A stretch of DNA of 64,000 nt, taken from positions 1-64,000 of the forward strand of contig NZ_JAZGJQ010000012.1 in NCBI RefSeq assembly GCF_036408855.1. Direction: 5' to 3'. Shown piece by piece: positions 1 through 9,040 of this stretch; positions within the stretch are counted from its first letter, which is position 1; every line of letters starts with the position of its first letter. The DNA is from Olsenella_K absiana. GTDB taxonomy: Bacteria > Actinomycetota > Coriobacteriia > Coriobacteriales > Atopobiaceae. A model generated the notes under the pieces. It searched no databases and had not been told where the DNA came from. It saw only the letters and a list, made by a program, of their open reading frames with translations. The translations under genes were made by a program, and so were the position numbers.

Positions 1-627
1 AGGCGAGCTTGGAGCTTGCCGACGAGCTGGAGGCGGCATAGGATAGGCAACTGATCTCAGGTCCAGGACGGCGTCCGCCCCTCAGAGCAATGAGGCCGTT
101 ACACCAACATCCCCGACACTACCACGCGGTAGGCTCGGGAGTGGAGTCCAGGCCAACGTCTTAGATGACCGGCTCATCTACGAGGTCGCGCACTTCGACC
201 TCGGCGACTTCAACATGAAGAGGCTGCCGTCAGGAAAGAGACGATACGCAACCCGCGAAACGGGTGATACGGAAACGGCGTGGGCACTGGTACGGAAACC
301 GCGAAACGTGCGGTGCACACGTCGCGAAATACTCACAGGCTCCCGAGCCGAAATTCTCTCCGTCTTGGTCGGGGTGCCCGAACTCAATAGACCGGTGCAA
401 GTTCACGTGCCGTTTGTCGAAGCAAGTCGTGACAGTCTTTCTAATCACACGTTCCAGCAGATACCGTTCACACATCCCAAGGTGGAGGGCCGTCTCCAGT
501 CGATGACCGAGAAGTGGCTCACACTCCCGGACGATGTCCGCCGTGCAGCCTGAAGTGGCAGAGAGTTTGAGACAGAAGGGCCCTCGCTCTTCCGAATCCC
601 TGACCGTCGTTACCCCTTCATCCTAGC
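1..627. other. Degenerate stretch without a recognised gene
   Basis: A short open frame ends at a TAG at 39-41 on the plus strand and could be the tail of a gene outside the window. From 47 to 553 a second plus-strand frame stays open; its first ATG is at 215, but the frame reads plausibly upstream of it (LIYEVAHFDLGDFN around 173-214). I do not recognise the product. The segment abuts decayed insertion sequences, so it may itself be a remnant of mobile DNA. No RNA gene or clear promoter is visible. Confidence 0.3.
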
Positions 628-808
628 CTACGCCGCCTCCGCTATACCGCTGAAGTACCACGACGAGGGCGTCGCGTAGCCGAGGGACTGGTGGGGCCTC
701 CTTGAGTTGTACTCGTCCACGAACCTCCGGATTATGTCCTCGAGCTGCGCTGGCGTCTCGTACTCCTCGTTCCTCAGGCACTCCGACTTCAGCGTCCCGG
801 ACCACCTC

Positions 809-816
809 TCCATCAG
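809..816. repeat. Left target-site duplication (TCCATCAG)
   Basis: The 8-bp sequence TCCATCAG directly precedes the left inverted repeat and is repeated exactly at 2023-2030 after the right one. Eight base pairs is the usual duplication length of the IS256 family. The site lies in the codons around the catalytic Glu of the IS3 transposase. Confidence 0.93.
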
Positions 817-1903
817 GGTACCGTCAAGTTTCTTGCGCACTTTCTGACAGGTGGGTGGCCCGCCGTCCGGTACGGCCACTCGTGCAGCAGTGACACGTCC
901 AGGTAGCGGCGCGACCCCCACTCGCTCTCGGCGACGTACTCGGGTCTGGCGGTCACCTGCATGAGCGCGCTCCTCCCGTCGGGGAAGGTGCCGACCACCC
1001 TCGTGCGGCGCCCGGTCTCGCGGTTGATGCGCTCGATGGCGTTGTTGGTGCGGATGCGGCGCCAGTGCTCCTGCGGGAATCTCGTGTACGCGAGCGTCTC
1101 CGCGTAGCCCTCGCGCACCACCTTCGCGGCCTCCCCCGGCCCCATCCGTTCCAGCTCGTCCGCCACTGCCAGCGCCTTGGCCTCCGAGGCCTCGCGGGAC
1201 TCCATCGCGTGGATGGCCCTCGGCATCGCGGCGACCTTCGCGCGCCTCGACTTCGGGACCTTCGACAGGACGTTACGGTAGAAGTGCACGGTGCACCTCT
1301 GGTACGCAGCCTCCGGGCGGCGCCTATCACCTCCCCGTGTCCGTCGTCGTCCGCCCCGATGGCCACCATGACGGCCACGTTCTCGTAGGAGCTTCCCCAG
1401 CTATGCTTCAGGTAGATGCCGTCCACGCAGGCGTAGAGGCAGGCGCGCTCGAGGGGCCGGCTGCGCCACGCCTCCACCGCCTCGAAGGCCTTCTCGTTGA
1501 GGTTGGACGAGGTGGACGCGGACACGCTGAAACCCCAGAGGATCTCGCCCGCGTCCTCGATCCTGCGTGTCGAGACACCCGCTAGGTACATCTCGATCAT
1601 CGCCTCCTCGACGGAGGTCTCGCGCCTGCGGTAGCGCTCGACGATTGCGGTGGTGAACCGCATGCCCTTCAGCTTGGGCATGTGGAGGGCCGCCTCGCCC
1701 GAAGTCGTGGCGAGCCTGCGGTCGTAGTGACCCGCCCGGTAGGCCTCGCGGTCGGCGGTGCGCTCGTACCGCTCCGCGCCGACCAGGTCGTCGGCCTCCT
1801 CCTCGAGCAGTCCGTCCGGCGTGTCCTCGACCGTCTGGCGGACCAGCTCTCTCAGATCCCCCTTCAGGCTCTCCTCGTCCGGTGTTACGATTGGCTCGGG
1901 CAT
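813..1903 (-). pseudogene. IS256-family (Mutator-type) transposase with internal deletion and frameshift
   Basis: Reading from 1903 (ATG, after GGAGG), the protein has the usual IS256 N-terminus (VRQTVEDTPDGLLEEEADDLVGAERYER) in short form, and CVDGIYLKH with the first catalytic Asp. At about 1320 the frame runs from HGEVIGAA straight into PEAAYQRCTVHFYRN in another frame. About 45 residues that normally lie between these motifs are missing, and the second catalytic Asp is expected there. The downstream frame keeps NNAIERINRE (catalytic Glu) and RRYLDVSLL, then runs on to a stop in the target duplication. The deletion plus frameshift makes an active enzyme very unlikely. Confidence 0.88.
817..850 (+). 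repeat. Left terminal inverted repeat of the IS256 element
   Basis: Begins GGTACCGTCAAG and contains TTGCGCACTTTCTGACAG. It matches the reverse complement of 1991-2022 with a few mismatches and small length differences. The shared core is TTGCGCACTTT. Confidence 0.88.
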
Positions 1904-1990
1904 GGTCTTCCTCCTGCATGCTTCTTGTCTCGACAACTCGAATCATACCGTGACGGGCCATGCCCTCCTTGCTACCTGGGCACTATGCTG

Positions 1991-2022
1991 CTGTCAAAGT
2001 GCGCAAAGAATTGTACGTTACC
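1991..2022 (-). repeat. Right terminal inverted repeat of the IS256 element
   Basis: CTGTCAAAGTGCGCAAAG followed by AATTGTACGTTACC; read on the minus strand it starts GGTAACGTACAA. It pairs with 817-850. Confidence 0.88.
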
Positions 2023-2030
2023 TCCATCAG
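2023..2030. repeat. Right target-site duplication (TCCATCAG)
   Basis: Exact copy of 809-816, immediately outside the right inverted repeat. Confidence 0.93.
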
Positions 2031-2488
2031 CACGTTGTCCCTCCACCTGGCCCTTCCGTCCATGCTCTGCGCCACGTGGCGGGACTCCAGGAGCGTGACG
2101 TACTCCTCCGAGCCGAAGACGCTGACCTGGTCGCTGTTCATCACGGACGGCGTGCCGCGGGCCTCGAAGGCGTTCCTGGCGCAGGCGACGACCTCGCGCG
2201 CCCTCATCGTGTCCGAGAGCCTCCACGAGACTATGTAGCGGCTGTACCAGTCGATCACGGCGGTGAGGTACATGTGCCGTCCCCCTATCTGCACGTAGGT
2301 TACGTCCGTGGACCACACCTGGTTGGGGAACCTCACGACCTTGTCGCGCAGCAGGTACGGGAAGCGCCTTGAGGCCCTCGAGAGCGTCGAGAGCGACTAA
2401 TGTGGCTGGCGTCTTTGAGACACCGCGTTGACCTCCCCTCCGAATCCCGCGATGATGTGCCGAGAGGGCACGGATTGAGAGGCTCGGT

Positions 2489-3136
2489 TTGTCAAAGACG
2501 ACGAGTAAGACCTACCCGCCGAAGTTCAAGATGGCGGTCGCGATCGACGTGGCGAGGGGCGAGAAGACCCTCTCCCAGGTCGCCGCGGAGCACGGCGTGA
2601 GCCCGTCCTTGGCCGCGGAGTGGCGCGACGAGCTGCTCGACGGCGCCGACGACGTGTTCGGCAGGACCCAGCAGGAGCGCGAGAGGAAGAGGTCGGAGGA
2701 GGCCGCGCGAAGGAGGTGCGACGAGGCGCTGCGCAAGATCGGACAGCCCGCCGTCGAGCGCGACTTCCTCCGCCGGTATTGCGACGACAACGGCTACGAC
2801 CACCCCGAGGAGGCGCGCGGCGGCAGGCGGGCTGCCCGGGGGGCTGCCGCGCGAAAGGGCATGCGATCTGCTGGGAGTGAGCAGGGCGACCGCCTACCGC
2901 GACATGGGGCGCCCCGGGACGGGCGGCGACGACGCGCCCTGGTCGGCCGACGACGAGCGCCTGGCGGCCCTGGTCGACCGCGAGCACGTCGACCACCCCG
3001 CCTACGGCGCCAGGAAGATCGCCCACGTGCTGCGCGAGTCCGGCGAGCCGCGCGCCACCAGGTGGCGCGTCACGAGGCTGATGGGGCTCATGGGCATACG
3101 CCCCTACTACCCGCTGTTAGCGCCGGGCGACTTTAG
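2489..3136 (+). pseudogene. IS3-family OrfA (HTH transposase subunit), end lost by read-through
   Basis: From a TTG at 2489 the protein starts MSKTTSKTYPPKFKMAVAID and contains a helix-turn-helix (TLSQVAAEHGVSPSLAAEWRDE), then a charged coiled coil typical of IS3-family OrfA. Similarity ends near residue 110 (GYDHPEE). The frame then has no stop and runs over the start of OrfB in a shadow frame. In intact IS3 elements OrfA and OrfB are joined by a programmed -1 frameshift. Here OrfB lies in the +1 (equivalently -2) frame, which does not fit that scheme. Confidence 0.7.
2820..3117 (+). pseudogene. IS3-family OrfB N-terminal fragment
   Basis: The frame reads LPREARCDLLGVSRATAYRD around 2844-2900, then DHPAYGARKIAHVLRESG and RVTRLMGLMGIRPYYP. 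This is the helix-turn-helix and HTH_21 part of an IS3 OrfB. Homology stops just before the catalytic core, and the following sequence is unrelated. The missing core and C-terminus match in kind the minus-strand fragment at 628-2399, which itself lacks this N-terminal part. The two could therefore be halves of one gene separated by an inversion (inference). Confidence 0.75.
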
Positions 3137-3362
3137 CCACAAGGGACTGCGGTGCGCGGGACGCTGGGCGCGTGCGGTGCAGGCGCAGGCCCGCGGCAAG
3201 GCTCGTGGGAGCTGCGCACGGCAGGCATCCACAAGACATAATCCCAACAAGGACTCATTCTATTGTTCGCCGCGCCCAAATGCCAATGGCAGTTTGATTT
3301 CACGACTCTGGCACAAGGCGCGCGGCACGGCGGGGGCTGGGGCGGGCAGGGGTGCCGATGCC

Positions 3363-3392
3363 AGCCAGCTGCCAGACGGCCGGCAGCTGGCT
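3363..3392. terminator. Hairpin at the end of galT
   Basis: An 11-bp perfect stem (AGCCAGCTGCC / GGCAGCTGGCT) with an 8-nt loop overlaps the galT stop codon. No T-run follows, so termination is only suggested. Confidence 0.45.
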
Positions 3393-5103
3393 ACCTGCCG
3401 AGCGCAGCCAGGAAGCGACCGAGGGAGCGCCGGCCCTTCTCGTCCCACGCGAAGACGCCGGCGTCCTCGAGGACCGAGGCGAAGACGAGGCCCACCTCGC
3501 GGCGCAGGAGCCGGTCGGCCTCGGCCTCCCCCATCCCGAAGAGCTCCGGGTGGCTCGCGGCGAGCCCGCGCGCCCACGTTGCATGCGGCGACGCGAGCGG
3601 GTCGGACTCGAGCCCGTCGAGGTCGCCCGAGACGAGGTACTCGCGCACGGCGCGGACCTCCGCCTCAAGGCGGGCGGGCAGGATCGCCAGTCCCATGACC
3701 TCGATGAGGCCGATGTTCTCCTTCTTGACGTGCCACTTGTCCTCGTGGGGGCAGAAGAGCCCGAGCGGGTGCGCCTCCGTCGTGACGTTGCAGCGAAGCG
3801 CCAGGTAGAGCTCGTAGACGTCCCCCCTCTTGCGGCAGATCGGCGTCACTGTGTTGTGGCGCGTGCCGTCGGGGTCGTGCGAGACGACGCCGGACGCGGG
3901 GTCATCCCAGCCGCGCCACAGCTCGAGCACCCGGACAGCCGCAGCAAGGAGCTGGCTGCGGTCTGCGCTGGCGAGCCTGAGGGCGGTTATCGGCCACTCG
4001 AGCACCGCGGCAGAGACCCCGGGCGCGTCCGCGATGCGGAAACGCTCCGACTCCCTCGCCCTCATCATCGCGAACTCGTGCCTGCCCCCCTGGAAGTGGT
4101 CGTGGGAGAGGATGGAGCCACCCACGAGCGGCAGGTCCGCATTGGAGCCCACGAAGTAGTGCGGAAGGAGGTCGACGAAGTCCAGCAGGCAGCCGAGGGA
4201 CGCCGCGTCGACGTGCATGGGGCGGTGAACGTCGCTCATCACGATGCAGTGCTCCTCGAAGTAGGCGTAGGGGCTGTACTGCAACCCGTAGCCCTCGCCG
4301 CCAAGCCGGATCGGGACGATGCGCAGGTTCTGGCGGGCAGCGTGCCCGCCGGCGTCAGCGGCCGCGCGGCCGCTGTAGCCCTCGTTCTCGCGGCAGAGCG
4401 CGCAGGCCGGGTAGCTCGCCGAGACGGAGGCGCCCGCGGCGGCGATGTCGCGCGGGTCCTTCTCGGGCTTGGACTTGTTTATCGTGATCTCGAGCGCGCC
4501 CCAGCGCGTGTCTGTCGTCCAGGCGAGGTTGCGCGCGATCGCGGAGCGTCGGACGTAGTCCGCGTCGCAGCAGAGCCGGTAGAACCAGTCCGTCGCCGCC
4601 CGGGCGCCCCGCGAGCGGAGAAGGTCGCGGAAGGTCCGCGCAACCTCGGACGGCCGCGGCGTCAGCTCGCCCATGAGCCTCATGGCAAGCCGGTCGCGGC
4701 CGGTCGCCGTGTCCTCCGCGAGCCCGCGCGCGACGCCCGCCTCCGCGAGGAGGGCGAGGTCGGCCTCGAAGTCGTAGCCCTCGGCCGCCTCCTGGCCCGC
4801 GGCGGAGGGGTCGGGCTCCGGGCCGCTCAGCCCCACGGCCTCGAGCAGGCGGTTGTAGGCCCAACGGGCGTCGTCGCCCTCGATGAGCTGGGTGGCGAGC
4901 CCGTAGGCGACGAGCCGCGACGCGGCCTGGCCGAGGGCGGGGCCGGACGCCGGGCCGGGGCCGGACGCCGGGGCGGGCGCGGACGTGGCGGGTGCGGCTG
5001 CCGGCGAGGTCACGGAGCCCGGAGCGGTCTCCGTGCCGCCCGCGCCGTGCGATGCCGTGGTGGCGACGCCCTTGCAGGAACCCGCGCTTGCCTCTCGTCC
5101 CAT
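3391..5103 (-). CDS. galT: UDP-glucose--hexose-1-phosphate uridylyltransferase, class II
   Basis: 570 residues from the ATG at 5103, which follows a purine-rich stretch (CAGAGGGGG) at Shine-Dalgarno distance. An in-frame ATG at 5151 is less likely. The enzyme exchanges UMP between UDP-glucose and galactose-1-phosphate in the Leloir pathway, in the cytoplasm. The Gram-positive class II form is recognised by INKSKPEKDPRDIA, LRIVPIRLGGEGYGLQYSPYA, the active-site motif SHDHFQGG near residue 325, and HEDKWHVKKENIGLIEVMG. Residues about 30-60 are a low-complexity Ala/Pro/Gly insert not expected in the family. No galK or galE is next to it. An alpha-galactosidase lies 16 kb away. Confidence 0.92.
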   Translation of the reverse strand: MGREASAGSCKGVATTASHGAGGTETAPGSVTSPAAAPATSAPAPASGPGPASGPALGQAASRLVAYGLATQLIEGDDARWAYNRLLEAVGLSGPEPDPSAAGQEAAEGYDFEADLALLAEAGVARGLAEDTATGRDRLAMRLMGELTPRPSEVARTFRDLLRSRGARAATDWFYRLCCDADYVRRSAIARNLAWTTDTRWGALEITINKSKPEKDPRDIAAAGASVSASYPACALCRENEGYSGRAAADAGGHAARQNLRIVPIRLGGEGYGLQYSPYAYFEEHCIVMSDVHRPMHVDAASLGCLLDFVDLLPHYFVGSNADLPLVGGSILSHDHFQGGRHEFAMMRARESERFRIADAPGVSAAVLEWPITALRLASADRSQLLAAAVRVLELWRGWDDPASGVVSHDPDGTRHNTVTPICRKRGDVYELYLALRCNVTTEAHPLGLFCPHEDKWHVKKENIGLIEVMGLAILPARLEAEVRAVREYLVSGDLDGLESDPLASPHATWARGLAASHPELFGMGEAEADRLLRREVGLVFASVLEDAGVFAWDEKGRRSLGRFLAALGR

Positions 5104-5347
5104 ACCGAACGCGCCCCCTCTGATCGATCCTCTGGACACCCACCCGGACACTCGATGCGAGCGCCCCTGGCTATCCTACAGCGCTTGCGGCGCAGGCAGG
5201 CCCGGCATGCCGCCGAACCCGCCTGCGCCGTCGGCTGGACTGCAGGTTGCTAGAAAAAACCTTTGGCGAGGTGCACGGATTCGGCCCTCCCAATCGTTCT
5301 GTAGGTAAAGGCGCCACGGGCGCAGGACCGCGAGGAAGGGAACGGCT

Positions 5348-5719
5348 ATGTCACGCGAACGCGGAACGGCAAGGAGCATCGGCAGGAAGGTCGCCCTGGC
5401 ACTGGTCGCGGCAGGGATCGTGGGCTCGGTGGTCGCGGGCACCGCGTTCGCAGCAGAGCCTCTGGTCGCCCGCAGCTGCGACGACTCGGGCGTAGTCGCG
5501 AGGGTCTGCACCCAGACGAGGGCGAGAGCCATGCTGCGGGACGGCACCTGCGACGGCACCGGCCCATGCGCCAACGGTGGTGCCTGCGACGGAACGGGTC
5601 CGGCCGGTCGCATGCGGGGAGACGCGACGCGCGGACAGGCACGCCGGCAGCGGGTCGCGGCACACGACGGCAGCTGCCGTGGCGGCCAGTGCGCATGCCG
5701 CGGCGGCGCGTCTGCGTAA
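5348..5719 (+). CDS. Small secreted cysteine-rich protein, unknown function
   Basis: 123 residues from an ATG preceded by AGGAAGGG. The N-terminus is a signal peptide: basic start, hydrophobic VALALVAAGIVGSVVAG, and an AFA-A cleavage site near residue 35. The mature part is short, rich in Cys, Gly and Arg, and contains the repeated phrase CDGTGP (CDGTGPCANGGACDGTGP). I do not recognise a family. It lies 160 bp upstream of an ECF sigma factor on the same strand, so it may share a transcript with the sigma/anti-sigma pair or be one of its targets. Confidence 0.6.
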   Translation: MSRERGTARSIGRKVALALVAAGIVGSVVAGTAFAAEPLVARSCDDSGVVARVCTQTRARAMLRDGTCDGTGPCANGGACDGTGPAGRMRGDATRGQARRQRVAAHDGSCRGGQCACRGGASA

Positions 5720-5882
5720 GGTAGACTCTACGGACCGGCTCCGCAGGGCGATGGGCGCTGCTCGGTAGCGCCCTGGGGTGCGCCCCGACTTCGCTCGGCG
5801 CTGGTGGCCCGAGCGCGCGAGCGCACCCGAACAGGAGCCGCGCAGCCGTCACGTTTACTCACCTCTACCGGAGGGCGGATGG

Positions 5883-6377
5883 GTGCGACCTCAACAGGAC
5901 ATAGAGGAGGCCTTCGACCGATACGGCGACGCGGTTCTGCGGGCCTGCATCGCCGCCGGCCTCAGCAGGGCCGACGCGGAGGACGCCCTGCAGGAGACGT
6001 TCCTCAAGTACGCCACAGGCAGGACGCCGTTCCTCACGGAGTCCCACCGGAAGGCATGGCTCCTGAGGGTCGCGATCAACGGGGCGCGCGACCTACAGAG
6101 GCGCGCCTCCAACCAGGACGTGCCCCTCGAATACGCCGACTGTCCCAGGCCATCCCGCCCGGAGGACGAGGTCTCGAGCGGAGTCTGCACACGCATGGAC
6201 GTGGCGGAGGCGCTCAGGGCACTCTCGGACGATCAGCGGGTCGCGGTCCTTCTCGCCCTGGGCGAGGGCTACACCGCGCCGGAGGTCGCCCGCATCATGC
6301 GAAAGCCCACGAACACGGTGTACTCGCTCATCACGCGAGGGAAGCGCAAGCTCAGGGAGGTGCTAGGCGATGAGTGA
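5883..6377 (+). CDS. ECF-type RNA polymerase sigma factor
   Basis: About 164 residues. The GTG at 5883 is chosen because GGAGGGCGG lies just upstream; earlier in-frame ATGs have no such site. Region 2 is visible as SRADAEDALQETFLKYA and KAWLLRVAINGARDLQRR. Region 4 ends the protein as LSDDQRVAVLLALGEGYTAPEVARIM plus TVYSLITRGKRKLREVL. The stop overlaps the start of the next gene by 8 bp, which predicts translational coupling to its anti-sigma factor. Family and partner suggest a cell-envelope signal. Confidence 0.88.
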   Translation: MRPQQDIEEAFDRYGDAVLRACIAAGLSRADAEDALQETFLKYATGRTPFLTESHRKAWLLRVAINGARDLQRRASNQDVPLEYADCPRPSRPEDEVSSGVCTRMDVAEALRALSDDQRVAVLLALGEGYTAPEVARIMRKPTNTVYSLITRGKRKLREVLGDE

Positions 6378-7218
6378 GGCCCACGACGGCTACGACGGGC
6401 GGGACCGCGAGGCCGGAGGCGGCCCAGGCGGGTGCTACGGCGGGAGGAGCCGCGACGACGTCGAGCTCGGCCCAGAGGTGACCCAGGCCGTCAGGGACGC
6501 CTGGAAGTCCGAGCGCGTGGGCGCGGACCTTCGCGCGAGGGTGCTCTCGAGCGTCGCGAGGGAGCGAGCCGAGCGGGAGCGCGGGCATGGCCTGCTCCAG
6601 GGCCGGCCTGCGCGCATGCGCCTCGCGGTGGCGGTCGCGGCGGTGGCGCTCGTGGCTGCCGTCGCCGTCCCAGCTGGCAGCAACCTGTACTTCACCACGA
6701 CGGCATACGCGCGCATTGCGTCCGAGAGCCAGATCACCCTGGGCGTGAACCGCTTCGGCCGCGTCGTGAACGCCTCGCAGGAAGCTGGCACGACAAACGT
6801 CGTGGGGATGACGTACGAGGAGGCGCTGGAGGCGCTCTCGGCAGAGGGGCTCCTGGGCGACGCGAGCGTGGACGTGGAGGTCTCCTCCCAGGACCCCGAC
6901 CAGCAGGAGGAGCTCGCGCGGCAGTCGACGGCGTGCCTGGGGCGGGCCGGCCACCACGGGACGTGCAACGGCCACCGCTACGGGCAGGAGGGCTCCGCGA
7001 CGGGCGAGGACGAAGAGGTCGGGGAAGACGGCGAGCCCGGCTCGACCGCCGAAGCCGCCGGGGACGACGCGGGCGACCACGCACCCGCAGGAGGAGACGG
7101 AATGCAGGCGGACACGGCATGCGGGGGCTCCGCGAACGGAGGTGGGGCGCAGCACAGGCACGCAATGGGAGCGGGCTCGCAGGGCGGACATCACGCGAGC
7201 GGCGAGGCGCACGACTAG
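6370..7218 (+). CDS. Membrane anti-sigma factor, RsgI-like
   Basis: 282 residues. The cytoplasmic part (about 1-78) would hold the sigma factor. One TM segment follows (MRLAVAVAAVALVAAVAVPA, about 79-98). After it comes a segment like the RsgI middle domain (SESQITLGVNRFGRVVNAS, about 118-140). The extracellular tail is rich in Gly, Asp, Glu and His and ends HHASGEAHD. RsgI-family anti-sigmas release their ECF partner after an outside signal. The sensing domain is not recognisable here, but the His-rich acidic tail could bind a metal (inference). The gene overlaps the sigma gene. Confidence 0.75.
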   Translation: MSEAHDGYDGRDREAGGGPGGCYGGRSRDDVELGPEVTQAVRDAWKSERVGADLRARVLSSVARERAERERGHGLLQGRPARMRLAVAVAAVALVAAVAVPAGSNLYFTTTAYARIASESQITLGVNRFGRVVNASQEAGTTNVVGMTYEEALEALSAEGLLGDASVDVEVSSQDPDQQEELARQSTACLGRAGHHGTCNGHRYGQEGSATGEDEEVGEDGEPGSTAEAAGDDAGDHAPAGGDGMQADTACGGSANGGGAQHRHAMGAGSQGGHHASGEAHD

Positions 7219-7248
7219 GCGCGCTCGACAGGCGCGCCTGCTCGAAGG

Positions 7249-7275
7249 GTCGGGCCTGCAGGAGGGAGGCCCGAC
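7249..7275. terminator. Hairpin between convergent genes
   Basis: A 9-bp stem, GTCGGGCCT / AGGCCCGAC, lies between the convergent ends of the anti-sigma gene and the 7314 gene. It could serve both strands. Confidence 0.5.
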
Positions 7276-7313
7276 TGGCGGAGGCACGGGCGACTCTTGG
7301 CTCGGGCCCGTCC

Positions 7314-8828
7314 CTACCAGGAGGTCCTGTGCTCGTCCGTCACGGCGAGCGTCCGGTGGTCCACCAGGTAGAAGCCCAGGAGCTGCACGTCGGACTCCCC
7401 GTCGGGATACGCTCGCTCGAGCACGAACTCCTCGGCCGTGCCGGCGGGCTCTCGTGACTCCCCGTTGTCTCGCAGCAGGTACTCGACCCTGACGGTCCTG
7501 CCGTCCACGGTCGCGTCCTCGGTGCCCAGGCTCGCATAGGGATGACCCTTCGCGTCGTAGGAGGGCGTGGGGTCATCCGCACCGAGCACGACGCCGCTCT
7601 GCCGCAGGTACTGCGCGACGGCGCGCACCTGGTCCTCGAGCGCGGCGTACGCATCGCCGCCTTCGCCCGCGTCGGAGGTCGCTCCGTCGGAAGCGCTGGC
7701 AGCCGCGCCCGCGTCGGACGTCGCTTCGTCGGGCGCTTCGACGTCTGCACCCGCGTCGGAGGTCGCCTCGTCGGACGCACCGGCACCCGGACCTCCGTCG
7801 CCCGTCGACCCACTGTGGACCGTCTTTGTGTCGAGCGCCCGCGCCGACGGCCATTCCCGCATCACGATGGGGTCGCTCGCGAGCCAGTACGTGGTCAGGG
7901 TGCCCCCGGCGTAGTTGCTCATGTCCACCGCGACGCACTCGTACGGGCCGCCCGCGAGGCCGTCCACAGAGTCGCCCCTCACGCCGCGCGCCAGCACGCG
8001 CTCCGTCCCGTCCGTCGCGAGCACCGCGCCGAGCGCCACCACGAGCGCGAGGAGGGATACGGCCAACGCCGAGAGGCACGACGCCGCGGCGCACGCGACC
8101 CTTCGGCCCCGCGAGGCCGGCTCGCCCCGCCGCCTCCGCCATCGGGCGAGAAGGGCCACGCCCACGACGGCGAGCGCCACCATGGACCCCGACGCCAGCA
8201 GGCCGGCCGCGAGCTCGTAGCCCAGCCGTAGGCGCCAGCCGTCCGCGCCGTCGACCCCGGCCGCGACCGAAAGGAAGAACAGACAGTGCGCGAGCATCGC
8301 AGAGCAGCCGGCAATGAGGAGCGGCCGGCGCCGACGCGGCGGCAGCGCCTTCGCGCAGGCCTCGCGCATCCCCAAGCCATCGGGGGCGCGGCCCTCCGCC
8401 GCGGCGCGCGCCCACCCGCTCACCACGTCCTCGGACGGGAAGCCCGCGTCCTTCTCGCCCGCGATGCCGGCGTAGCGGATAGCGGCTTCGCGGGCGTCCC
8501 GTCGCAGCTGAATCGCGGTGACCGCCTGCAGCAGGTACAGGAGCTTGAGGCGGCTCGGGTCGAGGCGGGCCGTGTCCACGTGCGCGAGCGCGCAGGCGGC
8601 GAGGAGGGGCTCTCCCCTCCCGACGTCCAGCCGGGCGAGCTCCAGCAGGAGCCTCGGCGTGGCGCCGGCGGCACGCCTCCCCCTGCGGAGCACGCGCAGC
8701 ACGTAGTCATGGCGGGCTGTGGGGTCGAGGCGGAGCGACGCGCGCCCGAACGCGGCCGACGCCGCGAGGGCGAGGCCGCATCCGAGGACGACGGCGGAGA
8801 GCCCCAGGCACAGGGCGCATGCCAGCAT
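7314..8828 (-). CDS. Polytopic membrane protein, unknown function; true start uncertain
   Basis: 504 residues from the ATG at 8828. There are N-terminal hydrophobic segments, two more TM pairs around residues 175-215 and 240-270, and then an extracellular region with ATSDAG-type repeats (about 330-375) and a C-terminal domain ending LVDHRTLAVTDEH. I do not recognise the family. The protein-like frame continues upstream of 8828 through another TM-like segment (VLRLATVALAIAALLWSA) and a hydrophilic start (YDLGSPLPGDYPWDPRGR) up to about 9020. No ATG, GTG or TTG occurs in that extension. Either the start is non-canonical or an upstream frameshift has removed it. Confidence 0.6.
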   Translation of the reverse strand: MLACALCLGLSAVVLGCGLALAASAAFGRASLRLDPTARHDYVLRVLRRGRRAAGATPRLLLELARLDVGRGEPLLAACALAHVDTARLDPSRLKLLYLLQAVTAIQLRRDAREAAIRYAGIAGEKDAGFPSEDVVSGWARAAAEGRAPDGLGMREACAKALPPRRRRPLLIAGCSAMLAHCLFFLSVAAGVDGADGWRLRLGYELAAGLLASGSMVALAVVGVALLARWRRRRGEPASRGRRVACAAASCLSALAVSLLALVVALGAVLATDGTERVLARGVRGDSVDGLAGGPYECVAVDMSNYAGGTLTTYWLASDPIVMREWPSARALDTKTVHSGSTGDGGPGAGASDEATSDAGADVEAPDEATSDAGAAASASDGATSDAGEGGDAYAALEDQVRAVAQYLRQSGVVLGADDPTPSYDAKGHPYASLGTEDATVDGRTVRVEYLLRDNGESREPAGTAEEFVLERAYPDGESDVQLLGFYLVDHRTLAVTDEHRTSW

Positions 8829-9040
8829 GCCTCCGGGCGAGACCGCCGGCAGCCACGTCCTCGCGGACCACAGGAGGGCCGCGATCGCGAGGGCGACGGT
8901 CGCCAGGCGCAGGACGGCGCTCGTCTTGAGGGCGGCGTCCGCGAGCCTGCGGCCGCGGGGGTCCCAGGGGTAGTCGCCCGGAAGCGGGGAGCCGAGGTCA
9001 TAGGGATCCCGCTCAGGGCACGCGTCGCCGCGACCTGCGG

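Larger units (their letters stand above)
817..2022 (-). mobile_element. IS256-family insertion sequence, internally deleted
   Basis: The element is bounded by imperfect 32-34-bp terminal inverted repeats and flanked by a perfect 8-bp duplication (809-816 and 2023-2030), so both ends are defined. It holds one transposase gene on the minus strand, which has lost an internal segment. It inserted into an IS3-family transposase, so it is the younger of the two. It might still be moved in trans by an intact relative, because both ends are preserved. Confidence 0.9.
628..2399 (-). pseudogene. IS3-family transposase OrfB C-terminal part, split by an IS256 insertion
   Basis: The two ends of this interval encode one protein interrupted by a later insertion. 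2399 down to 2031 gives the integrase core with WSTDVTY (first catalytic Asp) and MNSDQVSVFGS (second Asp). 808 down to 628 continues with MERWSGTLKSE (catalytic Glu) and the typical ending DEYNSRRPHQSLGY. Removing 817-2022 and one copy of the 8-bp duplication restores the frame as DNVLMERWSGT. The frame opens right after a TAG at 2397-2399, so the N-terminal half of OrfB is missing. The missing half may be the plus-strand fragment at 2820-3117. Non-functional. Confidence 0.85.
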
